Assembly: GCF_021730305.1 (NCBI RefSeq)
Contig: NZ_CP032674.1
Coordinates: 186,001-250,000 of the forward strand
Direction of reading: 5' to 3'
Origin: Xanthobacter sp. YC-JY1
GTDB lineage: Bacteria; Pseudomonadota; Alphaproteobacteria; Rhizobiales; Xanthobacteraceae
DNA: 64,000 bases
Shown here: positions 32,887-40,807 of the stretch, piece by piece
Numbering within the stretch: position 1 is the first letter of the stretch
Layout of the letters: the number at the start of each line of letters is the position of its first letter
The notes under the pieces: generated by a model
Told to the model about the DNA's origin: nothing
The model's input: only the letters and a program-made list of their open reading frames with translations
Databases searched by the model: none
Made by a program: the position numbers and the translations under genes

Positions 32887-33308
32887 CACGGCGTCCTCAA
32901 CAGATCGATGGTCATGGCGACCATGGAGCGTGCCTGCTTGATCATCTGCAGGTTGGCCTGGTAGCTGCGGCCGGCCTCGCGGAGATCCGCCATCTCGGCG
33001 AGCGGGTTGACGTTCGGCACCTTCACCCGGCCGTCGGCGTCGGCGGCGGGGTTGCCGGGGTCGAACTCGATGGAAAAGGCGCTGCGGTCCACGCTCGTCG
33101 CCTTCACCGTCACCCGCGACGCGCCGAGCGCGCGGTCCGGCTCCTGAGCGAACTGAACCGTCTTGCGGCGATAGGGATCGGCGCCGGGCGTCGTGCCGGT
33201 GGAGCGCGCATTGGCGATGTTCTCGGCGACGATGCGCATGCGCTGGGTCTGCGCCGCGAGGCCGCTCGAGGCGATGCCGGTGATGGTCTTGAAGGGATCG
33301 CCGATCAT
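32886..33308 (-). CDS. flgC: Flagellar proximal rod protein FlgC
   Basis: A 140-residue rod protein with [22 protein letters not shown] at the N-terminus, the [22 protein letters not shown] segment and a helical C-terminus typical of FlgC. The ATG (33306-33308) overlaps the flgB stop by ATGA. Only this 3' section of a much longer open frame is the gene. Confidence 0.96.
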   Translation of the reverse strand: MIGDPFKTITGIASSGLAAQTQRMRIVAENIANARSTGTTPGADPYRRKTVQFAQEPDRALGASRVTVKATSVDRSAFSIEFDPGNPAADADGRVKVPNVNPLAEMADLREAGRSYQANLQMIKQARSMVAMTIDLLRTP

Positions 33309-33685
33309 GACTTCACGCTCGCGAGGATCATGCGGTGGAAGGAGCGGACGATGGAGGTGTTGAGCGAATAAGCGCGGTTCACCTCGTCGGCCTTCAGCAT
33401 TTCCTGCTCGAGGCTCACGCTGTTGCCGGAATGGGAGGTGTCCCAGCCCTCGCGTGCCGCGACCTTGGTGGCACCGATGCCGCCGGCGGCGAGATCCATG
33501 TGGCTGCCGGAGGTGCGGGCGAGGGAGAGCCGCGTGCGGTCGAGGATCGCGCTGAACGGCTCGGTGTCCACCGCCTTGTAGCCGGGGGTATTGGCATTCG
33601 CGATGTTTCCCGCGATGGCCGTCTGCCGCACCGTCGCCCACTGGGCGTGCCGCGAGGCGAGATTGAACAGGAACAGGGGCTCCAT
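33305..33685 (-). CDS. flgB: Flagellar proximal rod protein FlgB
   Basis: A 126-residue rod protein: [32 protein letters not shown] (in parts) and the C-terminal helix ending [11 protein letters not shown] are characteristic of FlgB. It heads the unit flgB-flgC-fliE-flgG-flgA-flgI. GGGGAA lies before the ATG and a repeat box 69 nt upstream. The upstream neighbour ends at 33800, leaving a 114-bp promoter region. Confidence 0.96.
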   Translation of the reverse strand: MEPLFLFNLASRHAQWATVRQTAIAGNIANANTPGYKAVDTEPFSAILDRTRLSLARTSGSHMDLAAGGIGATKVAAREGWDTSHSGNSVSLEQEMLKADEVNRAYSLNTSIVRSFHRMILASVKS

Positions 33686-33754
33686 GGCACATTCCCCAGA
33701 TGGCTCGCGCGCCTTTGGAAGGGGCGAGGGATGACCGTTTCCTAGCGCGCGAAA

Positions 33755-33771
33755 CTTGCCCGAGGCTGGCC
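33755..33771 (-). promoter_or_regulatory. Motility box upstream of flgB (14/17 to consensus)
   Basis: In gene orientation GGCCAGCCTCGGGCAAG, 69 nt before flgB. CTAGGA (33740-33745) follows after 9 nt. Confidence 0.6.
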
Positions 33772-33799
33772 GGGTGGTGATCGTCCCCGAACCCGGTCT

Positions 33800-34255
33800 T
33801 CACGCGCCAAGGCGCACCTGATCCAGTGTCGTCGTGAGGTGTTGGAGGAGGGCATCTGGCGCGGGCTCGTCGCCGTGGTAGAGGATGCTGTCCATCTCCA
33901 CGCCGACGGCGCCCGCATCGAAGATGATGCGGAAGTAGAGGGAGCAGTCGTCGCAGCCGAGTTCCATGTCCATGGAGACGGTGGGGGCGACGCCCCAGTC
34001 CGCCTGGATCACCGCCTGCCCGCCATAGCGCAGCGCGCCCGGCTTCAGGGAGCGCTCGGCGCAGGAGGCGACGATGTCGTCGATGATGTTGGTCTGCCCG
34101 GCATGGATATAGGCCATGAGCAGGCCGGCATTGGTGAAGAACAGTTCGGTCATCACCTCGCGCAGCGCGCCGGCCAGCGCCCGCTCGCAGGCAAGCCGCT
34201 CCATCTTCGGCCGGGCGGCGAGACGCTGCAGGCGGAGGAACTCATTTCGCGCCAT
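33800..34255 (-). CDS. Conserved-context hypothetical protein between flhB and flgB
   Basis: A 151-residue soluble protein with no signal peptide or membrane helix and no domain I recognise. The N-terminal third is basic and helical; the middle has [31 protein letters not shown], in parts, with a C-x2-C pair (the adjacent CDDC) in an acidic loop. The chosen ATG has GAGG 7 nt upstream and overlaps the flhB end by 14 bp, so it is the last gene of the motA-fliM-DUF6468-fliN-fliG-flhB unit. Rhizobial flagellar regions carry small unknown genes in this slot. A role in export or switch assembly is a guess from context. Confidence 0.65.
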   Translation of the reverse strand: MARNEFLRLQRLAARPKMERLACERALAGALREVMTELFFTNAGLLMAYIHAGQTNIIDDIVASCAERSLKPGALRYGGQAVIQADWGVAPTVSMDMELGCDDCSLYFRIIFDAGAVGVEMDSILYHGDEPAPDALLQHLTTTLDQVRLGA

Positions 34256-35318
34256 GACCCGGCCTCGCATAGATGTAGTGCAGGATCTTCGCCACCGGCC
34301 GGTAGAAGTCCTGCGGAATCCACTGGTCCACCTCCACCGCCGCGAACAGGGCGCGGGCGAGCGGGCGGTCCTCGATCACCGGCACGCCGTGGCGCTCCGC
34401 GATCTCGCGGATCTTCAGGGCGATGAGGTCCACGCCCTTGGCCACCACCAGCGGCGCGCCGCCCGTCTGCCGGTCGTATTGTAGGGCGACGGCATAGTGG
34501 GTCGGGTTGGCGATCACCACGGTGGCCTTGGGCACGGCGTTCATCATGCGCTGGCGCGCCCGCTCGCGGGCGACGGCGCGGATGCGCGCCTTCACCATGG
34601 GGTCGCCCTCGGCCTGCTTGAACTCGTCCTTCACCTCCTGCTTCGTCATGCGCAGGTTGGTCTTCCAGCTCACCCGCGACCACACGATGTCGGCGGCCAC
34701 CAGCCCGATGGTGACGACGCACACGGTGGCGACCAGGCGCATGGCGAGGGCGAGGAGCACGCTCGGCAGGCGCAGCGGATCGGTGAACATGGCATTCACC
34801 ACCTCGTGCTCCTGCGCATAGAGCACCAGCGCCGCGACGATGCCGATGGCGAAGAGCTTGAACATCGCCTTGCCGAACTCGATCTGCCCCTGGGTGCCGA
34901 AGATGCGCTTGAACCCGGCCGAGGGCGACACCCGCGACCATTGCGGCCGGATGCGCTCGGCCACCAGCGCCGGCACATTCTGGAAGCCCGAAGCCACAAG
35001 CCCGGCCAGCATCAGCACGATCACCATGGGCATCAGGAAGCGTCCCGCCCCGGCCAGCGCCCCCCACAGGATGGACACCGCATCGTTGCCGGTGGCGATG
35101 GGAAAGCCGGCGGGATCGTCGATGAGGCGGGAGAGGTCGGCGGTCAGCAGCCGCATCGGCGCGGTGACGAAGAAGGCGAGGATGGCGAGGATGCCGAGGA
35201 GCGAGGCGAACAGCGCCGCCTCCCGCGAGAACGGCACGTTGCCCTTCTCCACGGCGTCGGAAATCTTCTTCTCGCTCGCCTCTTCTGTCTTGCTCTCCTT
35301 GTCCTGTTCCTCAGACAT
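34242..35318 (-). CDS. flhB: Flagellar export switch protein FlhB
   Basis: A 358-residue type III export protein. Four membrane segments occupy about residues 33-210 after a Glu/Lys-rich cytoplasmic start (MSEEQDKESKTEEASEKKI). The cytoplasmic domain has the autocleavage motif Asn271-Pro-Thr-His in VVIANPTHYAVALQY. FlhB changes specificity from rod/hook to filament substrates on a cue from FliK. It lies 38 bp downstream of fliG and overlaps the following unknown gene. Confidence 0.97.
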   Translation of the reverse strand: MSEEQDKESKTEEASEKKISDAVEKGNVPFSREAALFASLLGILAILAFFVTAPMRLLTADLSRLIDDPAGFPIATGNDAVSILWGALAGAGRFLMPMVIVLMLAGLVASGFQNVPALVAERIRPQWSRVSPSAGFKRIFGTQGQIEFGKAMFKLFAIGIVAALVLYAQEHEVVNAMFTDPLRLPSVLLALAMRLVATVCVVTIGLVAADIVWSRVSWKTNLRMTKQEVKDEFKQAEGDPMVKARIRAVARERARQRMMNAVPKATVVIANPTHYAVALQYDRQTGGAPLVVAKGVDLIALKIREIAERHGVPVIEDRPLARALFAAVEVDQWIPQDFYRPVAKILHYIYARPGHGAK

Positions 35319-35356
35319 GGCACCCCCGCTGCGGGGGGCGGCTCAGGAGGTGGCGT

Positions 35357-36379
35357 TTAGCGCACATAGGCATCCTCCTCCGTGCCGGAGGAGATTTCGA
35401 TCTCGCCGCGGCCGGCCATGTCGAGGGCGAGGTCGGTGACGGTGCGGCGCGCCTCCATCACGTCCTTGGCCGGTGCCGGCTCGCTGCCCGCCATCTCCTG
35501 CTCCACCATGCGGCGCACGCGGGCACCGAGCGACTGGAGGATGATCTCGCGGAACTCGGGATCGGTGCCCTTCAGCGCCAAAACCAGTTTGTCGGTGGGC
35601 ACTTGGTCGAACAGCGCGGTGCGGGCGCGCGGCGTCAGCTTCACGATGTCGTCGAAGGTGAAGAGCAGGCCCTTCAGGATCTCGGCGGACTTCGGTCGCG
35701 TCGAGGCGAGGCTCGCGAGCACCGTCTCCATGGCGTCGCGGTCCATCTTGTTGATGATGTCGGCCATGCGCGCGTGCGGGTCGGCGCCGGCATTGCGCGA
35801 GAAGTTCATCATGAAGTCCTCGTGCACCGTGCGCTCGATGACCTGCATGGTGGCGTCCACGATGGGCTTGAAGGTGAGCATCCGCCGCATGATGCCGTTG
35901 CGCTTCTCCTCCGGGATGAAGCTCAACACCTTGGCGGCGCAGGCGGGCCTGACCTTGGAGAGCATCAGCGCGGCGGTCTGCGGGTGCTCCTTGGCGACGT
36001 AGGTGGCGAGCACGTTCTCGTTGACGGTGGAGATGCGGTCCCAGATCGACTGGTTCGCCGCACCCATGATGTCGTTCATGATGTCGGCGATCTGCTCGGG
36101 CGGTAGAACGCCCTGAAGCAGCCGCTCCACGTCGGCGACCGTGCCGACGAGGTTCGCCCCGCCGGCGAAATTGCTGGCGAAGTCCTCGACCAGGCTCTCG
36201 ATCTGCGCGGTGCTGACCGGCTTCAGCGATGCGATGGAGCGGGTGATGAGGCGGATCTCGTCCGGCTCGAAATGCTTCATCACCCGGTTGGCCGCGGGCG
36301 TGCCCATGGCCATCAGCAGGGCCGCCACGCGGTCTATGCCCTGGAGGGGACGCGGTTTCGCCGCGCTCGCAGCCGGCAT
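35357..36379 (-). CDS. fliG: Flagellar motor switch protein FliG
   Basis: A 340-residue rotor protein with all three domains: N-terminal FliF-binding part (GIDRVAALLMAMGTPAANRVMKHF, in parts), the middle domain with EHPQTAALMLSKVRPACAAKVL (in parts), and the torque-generating C-terminal part with LFTFDDIVKLTPRARTALF and LKGTDPEFREIILQSLGARVRRMVEQEM (in parts). FliG meets the stator MotA. It follows fliN with only 7 bp between. Length is normal. Confidence 0.97.
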   Translation of the reverse strand: MPAASAAKPRPLQGIDRVAALLMAMGTPAANRVMKHFEPDEIRLITRSIASLKPVSTAQIESLVEDFASNFAGGANLVGTVADVERLLQGVLPPEQIADIMNDIMGAANQSIWDRISTVNENVLATYVAKEHPQTAALMLSKVRPACAAKVLSFIPEEKRNGIMRRMLTFKPIVDATMQVIERTVHEDFMMNFSRNAGADPHARMADIINKMDRDAMETVLASLASTRPKSAEILKGLLFTFDDIVKLTPRARTALFDQVPTDKLVLALKGTDPEFREIILQSLGARVRRMVEQEMAGSEPAPAKDVMEARRTVTDLALDMAGRGEIEISSGTEEDAYVR

Positions 36380-36386
36380 GGCCGCC

Positions 36387-36737
36387 TCAGCCGGCGTCGG
36401 CGTCGTTGGGGCCGACGATCTCGGTCAGGGAGACGCCGAAGCGGGAATTGTCGTCCTCCACCACCATCACCTCGCCGCGGGCGATGACGCGGCCGTTCAC
36501 CACCACGTCCACCGGCTCGCCCACCCGATGGTCGAGGGGCACGACGGTGCCGCGATTGAGCTTCAATAGGCTCGAAACGGGCATGCTGGCGGAGCCGAGC
36601 ACCACCTGCAGCAGCACCGGGATGCGCTTGACGGTCTCAAGCCCCGCGCCGGAGCCGAGCGTCTCGCCGGCCTTGGACAGAAGGGCTTCCTCCAGCGCGC
36701 TGGACGGGGTCATGGTTTCGATGTCGGGAGCGGACAT
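36387..36737 (-). CDS. fliN: Flagellar motor switch protein FliN
   Basis: A 116-residue FliN with the C-terminal SpoA domain: IPVLLQVVLGSASMPVSSLLKLNRGTVVPLDH (in parts), then VVNGRVIARGEVMVVEDDNSRFGVSLTEI (in parts). It forms the lower C ring and docks the export ATPase complex. The N-terminal ~30 residues are variable. It sits between the DUF6468 gene and fliG. Confidence 0.95.
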   Translation of the reverse strand: MSAPDIETMTPSSALEEALLSKAGETLGSGAGLETVKRIPVLLQVVLGSASMPVSSLLKLNRGTVVPLDHRVGEPVDVVVNGRVIARGEVMVVEDDNSRFGVSLTEIVGPNDADAG

Positions 36738-36764
36738 GGCTTTGATCCGGAAGTGCGAGGGCGG

Positions 36765-37067
36765 TCAGCGGTCGTGCAGCTCGGGCGCCAGGGACGCGCG
36801 GGACTGGCGCGCGTCGATCTCGGCGAGGAGGGCATGGGCGGTGTCGATGCGGCCGGCGAGCAGCACCAGCACCTCGCGGCCGTCGCGGCCGAAGGTGTCG
36901 AGCGCGTCACGGGCGCAGATGAGGGCCGAGGAGGCCTCCGCCAGCGCCTTGCCATAGTCCGCATTCAGCCGGTCCACCGCCTTGAGCCGGCGGTTGAGCA
37001 AGGCGACGGAAGCGGTCGTGACGACCAGCGCGGCGAGGAGGATGAGATCAGCGGGGAAGGATGTCAT
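36765..37067 (-). CDS. DUF6468-like small membrane-anchored protein
   Basis: A 100-residue protein with an N-terminal membrane segment (about 6-25, ADLILLAALVVTTASVALL) followed by a helical, charged domain (RRLKAVDRLNADYGKAL, then RIDTAHALLAEIDARQ). Placement between fliM and fliN and the single-pass layout match the DUF6468 proteins of alphaproteobacterial flagellar clusters. Its start overlaps the fliM end by 20 bp. Function unknown; a switch-complex or membrane-tether role is inferred from position only. Confidence 0.7.
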   Translation of the reverse strand: MTSFPADLILLAALVVTTASVALLNRRLKAVDRLNADYGKALAEASSALICARDALDTFGRDGREVLVLLAGRIDTAHALLAEIDARQSRASLAPELHDR

Positions 37068-37983
37068 CGATGAAGTCCTGATGCTGGTTGATCTGCTCGT
37101 CGAGGCGCACCACGTAGCCGCCGTCCGACTGGCCGAGATGGCACCAGAAGAGCGGCTGGGCGGCGCTCTCCAGCTTCACCCGGCTTGCAGGGGTGGCGTC
37201 GAGCTTGAGGATCTGGCCGACCTTGAGGGCGGCGATGTCGCCGAGCGTCACCTCGTGCTCGTCCAGCACGGCGCGCAACTCGACCTCGGTGCGGTTGACC
37301 TCGTCGCGGATCTTCTGCGCCCATTTCGGGTCGCGCCCGCCGGTCTCGGCCTGGCTGGTGCTGGCGAGCGCGCGGCGCAGCGGCGTGAGGGCGGACTGCG
37401 GAATGGTGACGAACATCTCGCCGCCGCGGTTCAGCGCCTGCAAAAGGAATTTCGCGGTGACGGCGAGGTTGTTGCGGCGGCCGATCACGGCGAAGTCCAT
37501 GCGGGTTTCCTGCCGCTCGAACTGGAAGGTGGTGTCGCTGACGAGGGCGAAGGCGGATTTCAGCGCCTTCGTCATCTGCTCGAACAGGAGCTGCGCCACG
37601 CGCCCCTCGATGTTGGAGAAGGAGCGCTCGTCCTCCACCGGCGGCTCGGACCCGTCGGCGCCGAACAGCACCTCGATCATGGTGAAGATGAAATCGCGGT
37701 CGAAGCCGACGATGAGCTGGCTGTCCCACGAGGGGGCATTGAAGATGCCGGCGATGGCCATGCCCTCATAGGCTTCCAGCACGTCGCCGATGCGGCCGCT
37801 CTCGACGCTGGAGAGCGAGTAATAGGCCTGCGAGGCGGCCACTTGCCGGAGCCCGTCGGCGCAGAATGTGGCCATGCGGTCGAACAGCACGTGCAGCATG
37901 GGGAGCCGGTCCAGCGAGAGGCCGGCGGCATCCAGCAGCATGTCGCGGATGTCGTGGTGCTTGGAGGCGGATTTGGGTGCCAT
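37048..37983 (-). CDS. fliM: Flagellar motor switch protein FliM
   Basis: A 311-residue C-ring protein. The middle CheC-like domain (LEAYEGMAIAGIFNAPSWDSQLIV, in parts; MIEVLFGADGSEPPVEDER) and the C-terminal SpoA domain (VTLGDIAALKVGQILKLDATPASRVKL, in parts) are present. Odd: the N-terminus MAPKSASKHHDIRDMLLDAAG lacks the LSQxEIDALL-type CheY-binding peptide found at the start of most FliM proteins, while a similar peptide ends CheZ in this window. It lies 3 bp after motA. Confidence 0.92.
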   Translation of the reverse strand: MAPKSASKHHDIRDMLLDAAGLSLDRLPMLHVLFDRMATFCADGLRQVAASQAYYSLSSVESGRIGDVLEAYEGMAIAGIFNAPSWDSQLIVGFDRDFIFTMIEVLFGADGSEPPVEDERSFSNIEGRVAQLLFEQMTKALKSAFALVSDTTFQFERQETRMDFAVIGRRNNLAVTAKFLLQALNRGGEMFVTIPQSALTPLRRALASTSQAETGGRDPKWAQKIRDEVNRTEVELRAVLDEHEVTLGDIAALKVGQILKLDATPASRVKLESAAQPLFWCHLGQSDGGYVVRLDEQINQHQDFIDDILPR

Positions 37984-37986
37984 GGC

Positions 37987-38874
37987 TCAGGCCGCCTGCT
38001 GCACGGTGCCGTTGGCCGAGGGCGCGGCCTGGATGGCCTCGCTCTCCACCTCGTCGATGGTGGGGCGCTCGCCGGCGGAAATGGTCTTGCGGCCGTGCTC
38101 CAGCGCGATGGGGGGCAGCGCGCCGTTCATGAAGGCGATCAGCGCCTGCTTGGTGATGATGAAGGGCTGGCACTGCTTCTCGCGCGTGCTCTTCACCTTG
38201 GCGGCGAGGGGCGAGATGATGGCGTAGGACGAGTAGATGCCGACAAAGGTGCCGATGAGCGCCGAGCCGATATAGTGGCCGAGGATTTCCGGCGACTGGT
38301 CGATGGCGCCCATGGCCTTCACGATGCCGAGCACCGCGGCGCAGATGCCGAGCGCGGGCAGCGCCTCCGCCACCGTGCCGAGGGCGCCGGCGGCCTTGGT
38401 CTTATGCTTCTTGATGGTGGAGATCTCCTGCTCCATCAGCGCCTCGATCTCGTGCGACTTGGCGTTACCGATGAGGATGAGGCGGGCGTAATCGCAGATG
38501 TACTGGGTCAGTTCCTTGTCCTTGAGCAGGCTCGGGAAATGGCCGAACAACGCCGAGCTTGCCGGGTCGTCGATATGCGCCTCGATCTCGTTGCGCGGCT
38601 TCTGGCGCATGTCGCGCATCAGCGCGTAGAGGAGGCTGAGGAGGGCGAGGAAATCCTTGCGCTTCGGCCCGGTCCCCATGGCCGCCTGCATGATGCCCGA
38701 GCCCGTGTCCTTGATGACGGACAGGGGGTTCGCGATGATGAAGGTGGAGAAGGCGATGCCGCCGATGATGAGATACTCGAACGGCTGCCACACCACTTCC
38801 GGGTGTCCGCCCATGGCCATGAAGCCACCGAAGGTAGCAGCCAACCCCAATATAATTCCTATGATGACGGCCAC
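37987..38874 (-). CDS. motA: Flagellar motor stator protein MotA
   Basis: A 295-residue MotA with four membrane segments (about 2-22, 32-52, and two near 170-225), a large cytoplasmic loop with the charged residues that face FliG, and family motifs GGFMAMGGHPEVVW, TVAEALPALGICAAVLGIVKAMG (in parts) and GTFVGIYSSYAIISPLA. It is the first gene of motA-fliM-DUF6468-fliN-fliG-flhB-unknown. MotB and MotC are in a separate unit. A degenerate repeat box lies 43 nt upstream. Confidence 0.97.
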   Translation of the reverse strand: MAVIIGIILGLAATFGGFMAMGGHPEVVWQPFEYLIIGGIAFSTFIIANPLSVIKDTGSGIMQAAMGTGPKRKDFLALLSLLYALMRDMRQKPRNEIEAHIDDPASSALFGHFPSLLKDKELTQYICDYARLILIGNAKSHEIEALMEQEISTIKKHKTKAAGALGTVAEALPALGICAAVLGIVKAMGAIDQSPEILGHYIGSALIGTFVGIYSSYAIISPLAAKVKSTREKQCQPFIITKQALIAFMNGALPPIALEHGRKTISAGERPTIDEVESEAIQAAPSANGTVQQAA

Positions 38875-38917
38875 GGCTTCCCCCGTTCTGTCCGGTGTCC
38901 GGTGGTAGGGGGCGAGG

Positions 38918-38934
38918 ATTGTGCGAGGCTGTGC
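38918..38934 (-). promoter_or_regulatory. Motility box upstream of motA (11/17, core well kept)
   Basis: In gene orientation GCACAGCCTCGCACAAT; the core AGCCTCGCRCAA is kept while the distal half is degenerate. It is 43 nt before motA. CTACCA (38903-38908) follows after 9 nt. Confidence 0.5.
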
Positions 38935-38963
38935 TGTGTCGAGCTTGGCAATGCGCCCGCTTT

Positions 38964-38992
38964 CACTCCATAATCATCGCCAAAATGGAGTG
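38964..38992. repeat. 8-bp inverted repeat in the motA/flgF divergent region
   Basis: CACTCCAT and ATGGAGTG flank a 13-nt spacer. A dyad of this size in a divergent promoter region is compatible with a dimeric regulator site. No T-tract follows, so it is not a terminator. Confidence 0.4.
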
Positions 38993-39224
38993 GATTCTTC
39001 TGCCATCCATGGGTTGTGCATGCTACACAACTCGCGTCTTGGCTCGCAGGCCTTTCTGGTTGCACGTACGGCCTTTGCGAAGCCTTCGATATCCCGTGCC
39101 AAGCCCTGACCGGCACGGGGTGGCCGGACCGGGGGGTGTCAGCGATGACGTCTTCCGGTCCGCGCTGGGCTCGCCCTTAAAAAATCTCACATATTCAATC
39201 GTTTGACGTTGCAAAGCCGGCGCA

Positions 39225-39241
39225 GGCAAGGCTCGCGCAAG
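39225..39241 (+). promoter_or_regulatory. Motility box upstream of the DUF1217-flgF-fliI unit (15/17)
   Basis: GGCAAGGCTCGCGCAAG on the plus strand, 77 nt before the DUF1217 ATG. CGAAAT (39252-39257) follows after 10 nt. This plus-strand copy keeps the same orientation to its gene as the minus-strand copies. Confidence 0.65.
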
Positions 39242-39318
39242 GCAGCGCGGGCGAAATGGGACAGCCCGCGCGGCTCCCGCCGCACGTGCCCCTGCTCCTT
39301 GCCGTTGCGGATGCTCCC

Positions 39319-40083
39319 ATGGAAAGCACGCTCCTCACCTACCGCCTGCTGGCGCGCGACATGACGCGCTCCTTGTCGACCAAGGCGGCCGAGAAGCCGG
39401 TGGCTTTGGAGTCAAGCTATTACCTCAAGCACATCGGCAAGGTGACGAGCATCGACGGCTTCCTGAAGGACACCCGGCTCTTCACCTTTGCCATGAAGGC
39501 GTTCGGCCTCGAGGACATGGCCTATGCCAAGGGCTACATGCGCAAGGTGCTGAAGGAGGGCGTGACCGATCCCAAGAGCTTCGCCAACAAGCTCAACGAC
39601 GATCGCTTCAAGGCTTTCGCCAAAGTGTTCGATTTCAAGGGCCTCGGCGCCGCCGCCACCCAATCGGCCGAGGCCGGACAGAAGGTGGTGGACCGCTATG
39701 TGCGCCAGGCGTTGGAGGCGGACCAGGGCGCCAGCAACGAAGGCGTGCAGCTCGCGCTCTATTTCCAGCGCCAGGCGCCCACCGTGAAATCCGTCTACGG
39801 CCTGCTCGCCGATCCCGCGCTCTGGAAGGTGATGAAGACCATCTACGACTTTCCCGACGCCATGGCGGCCGCCCCCATCGAGAAGCAGGCCAAGGCGGTG
39901 AAGGCGCAGTTCAACATCGCGGACCTGAAGGAGCCGGCGAAGCTCGATGCGCTGCTGCGCCGCTTCACCGCCAAATGGGACGTGGCGCAGGGCGTGGATG
40001 CCGCCCCGGTGCTGGATCTCTTCTCGGTCCGCACGTCGAGCGCGGCATCCTTCTCCATCCTCAATCTGAAGTACGGGGGCTGA
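39319..40083 (+). CDS. DUF1217 family flagellar-cluster protein
   Basis: A 254-residue, mostly helical soluble protein. The motifs ESSYYLKHIGKVTSIDGFLKD (split) and FTFAMKAFGLEDMAYAKGYMRKVLKEG (split), and DPKSFANKLNDDRFKAFAKVF (split), fit the DUF1217 family found next to flgF in rhizobia. No signal peptide. The start MESTLLTYRLL is chosen over the upstream in-frame start at 39256. It is the first gene of the unit, one base before flgF. Function is unknown; context suggests a rod- or hook-related role. Confidence 0.75.
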   Translation: MESTLLTYRLLARDMTRSLSTKAAEKPVALESSYYLKHIGKVTSIDGFLKDTRLFTFAMKAFGLEDMAYAKGYMRKVLKEGVTDPKSFANKLNDDRFKAFAKVFDFKGLGAAATQSAEAGQKVVDRYVRQALEADQGASNEGVQLALYFQRQAPTVKSVYGLLADPALWKVMKTIYDFPDAMAAAPIEKQAKAVKAQFNIADLKEPAKLDALLRRFTAKWDVAQGVDAAPVLDLFSVRTSSAASFSILNLKYGG

Positions 40084-40084
40084 G

Positions 40085-40807
40085 ATGGGCTCGGGTCTCT
40101 ACGTCTCGCTTTCGGCGCAGCTCGCCGCCGACAAGCGCCTGACCACCATCGCCAACAACGTGGCCAACCTCAACACCGCCGGATACCGCGCCGAAGAGGT
40201 GCGGTTCGAGGAGATGGTCTCCAAGGCGGGGGGGCAGGACGTGTCCTTCACCTCCACGGGCGAGACCTACACCTCGCGCAAGTCGGGGCCGATCAACCCC
40301 ACCGGGAATCCGCTGGACATCGCGGTGGAGGGGAAGGGCTGGTTCGCGGTGCGCGACGGCGCGACCACGGCCTATACCCGCGACGGGCGCATGAACATGA
40401 GCCCGGAGGGCGAATTGCGCACCCTCTCCGGCCGGCCGATCCTCGATGCCTCCGGTGCGCCGGTGGTCATCGATCCCACCGGCGGAACCGTGCGTATCGG
40501 CACCGATGGCTCGATCTCCCAGAACCGGCGCGCCATCGGCCGCATCGGCCTGTTCCTGATCCCGGAGGACGCGAAGCTGACCCGCCGCGACGGCGCGCTG
40601 GTGGTGCCGGACAAGCCCGCAGCGCTGGTGCAGAACTACAACCGCAACGTGGTGCGGCAGGGTTTCGTGGAAGGCGCGAACGTGGATGCCATCACCGAGA
40701 TGACGCGTCTCATCGCCCTCCAGCGCGCCTTCGAGATGGCGGCCTCCGCCGTGTCGCAGACCGAGGACTCCACCTCGCAGACCATCCGCGAGCTCGGTCC
40801 GGGATGA
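40085..40807 (+). CDS. flgF: Flagellar rod protein FlgF
   Basis: A 240-residue rod protein with the N-terminal SAQLAADKRLTTIANNVANLNTAGYRAEE motif (split) and C-terminal VDAITEMTRLIALQRAFEMAAS (split), characteristic of FlgF. It forms the proximal rod with FlgB and FlgC. It starts one base after the DUF1217 stop and overlaps fliI by ATGA. Confidence 0.95.
   Translation: MGSGLYVSLSAQLAADKRLTTIANNVANLNTAGYRAEEVRFEEMVSKAGGQDVSFTSTGETYTSRKSGPINPTGNPLDIAVEGKGWFAVRDGATTAYTRDGRMNMSPEGELRTLSGRPILDASGAPVVIDPTGGTVRIGTDGSISQNRRAIGRIGLFLIPEDAKLTRRDGALVVPDKPAALVQNYNRNVVRQGFVEGANVDAITEMTRLIALQRAFEMAASAVSQTEDSTSQTIRELGPG

Larger units (their letters stand above)
38875..39318. promoter_or_regulatory. Divergent regulatory region between motA and the DUF1217-flgF operon
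   Basis: A 444-bp gene-free interval, the longest inside the motility island, with locally higher A+T. It contains one motility box for each direction (38918-38934 and 39225-39241), an 8-bp inverted repeat CACTCCAT-N13-ATGGAGTG (38964-38992) and a second short one GTTGTG-N7-CACAAC (39013-39031). The central stretch holds small open frames, none convincing. Confidence 0.6.

Noticed and set aside
39256-39318. Upstream in-frame extension of the DUF1217 gene
   Set aside because: The extra residues are Pro/Leu/Ala-rich leader-like sequence directly on the motility promoter region; homolog-like sequence begins at 39319.
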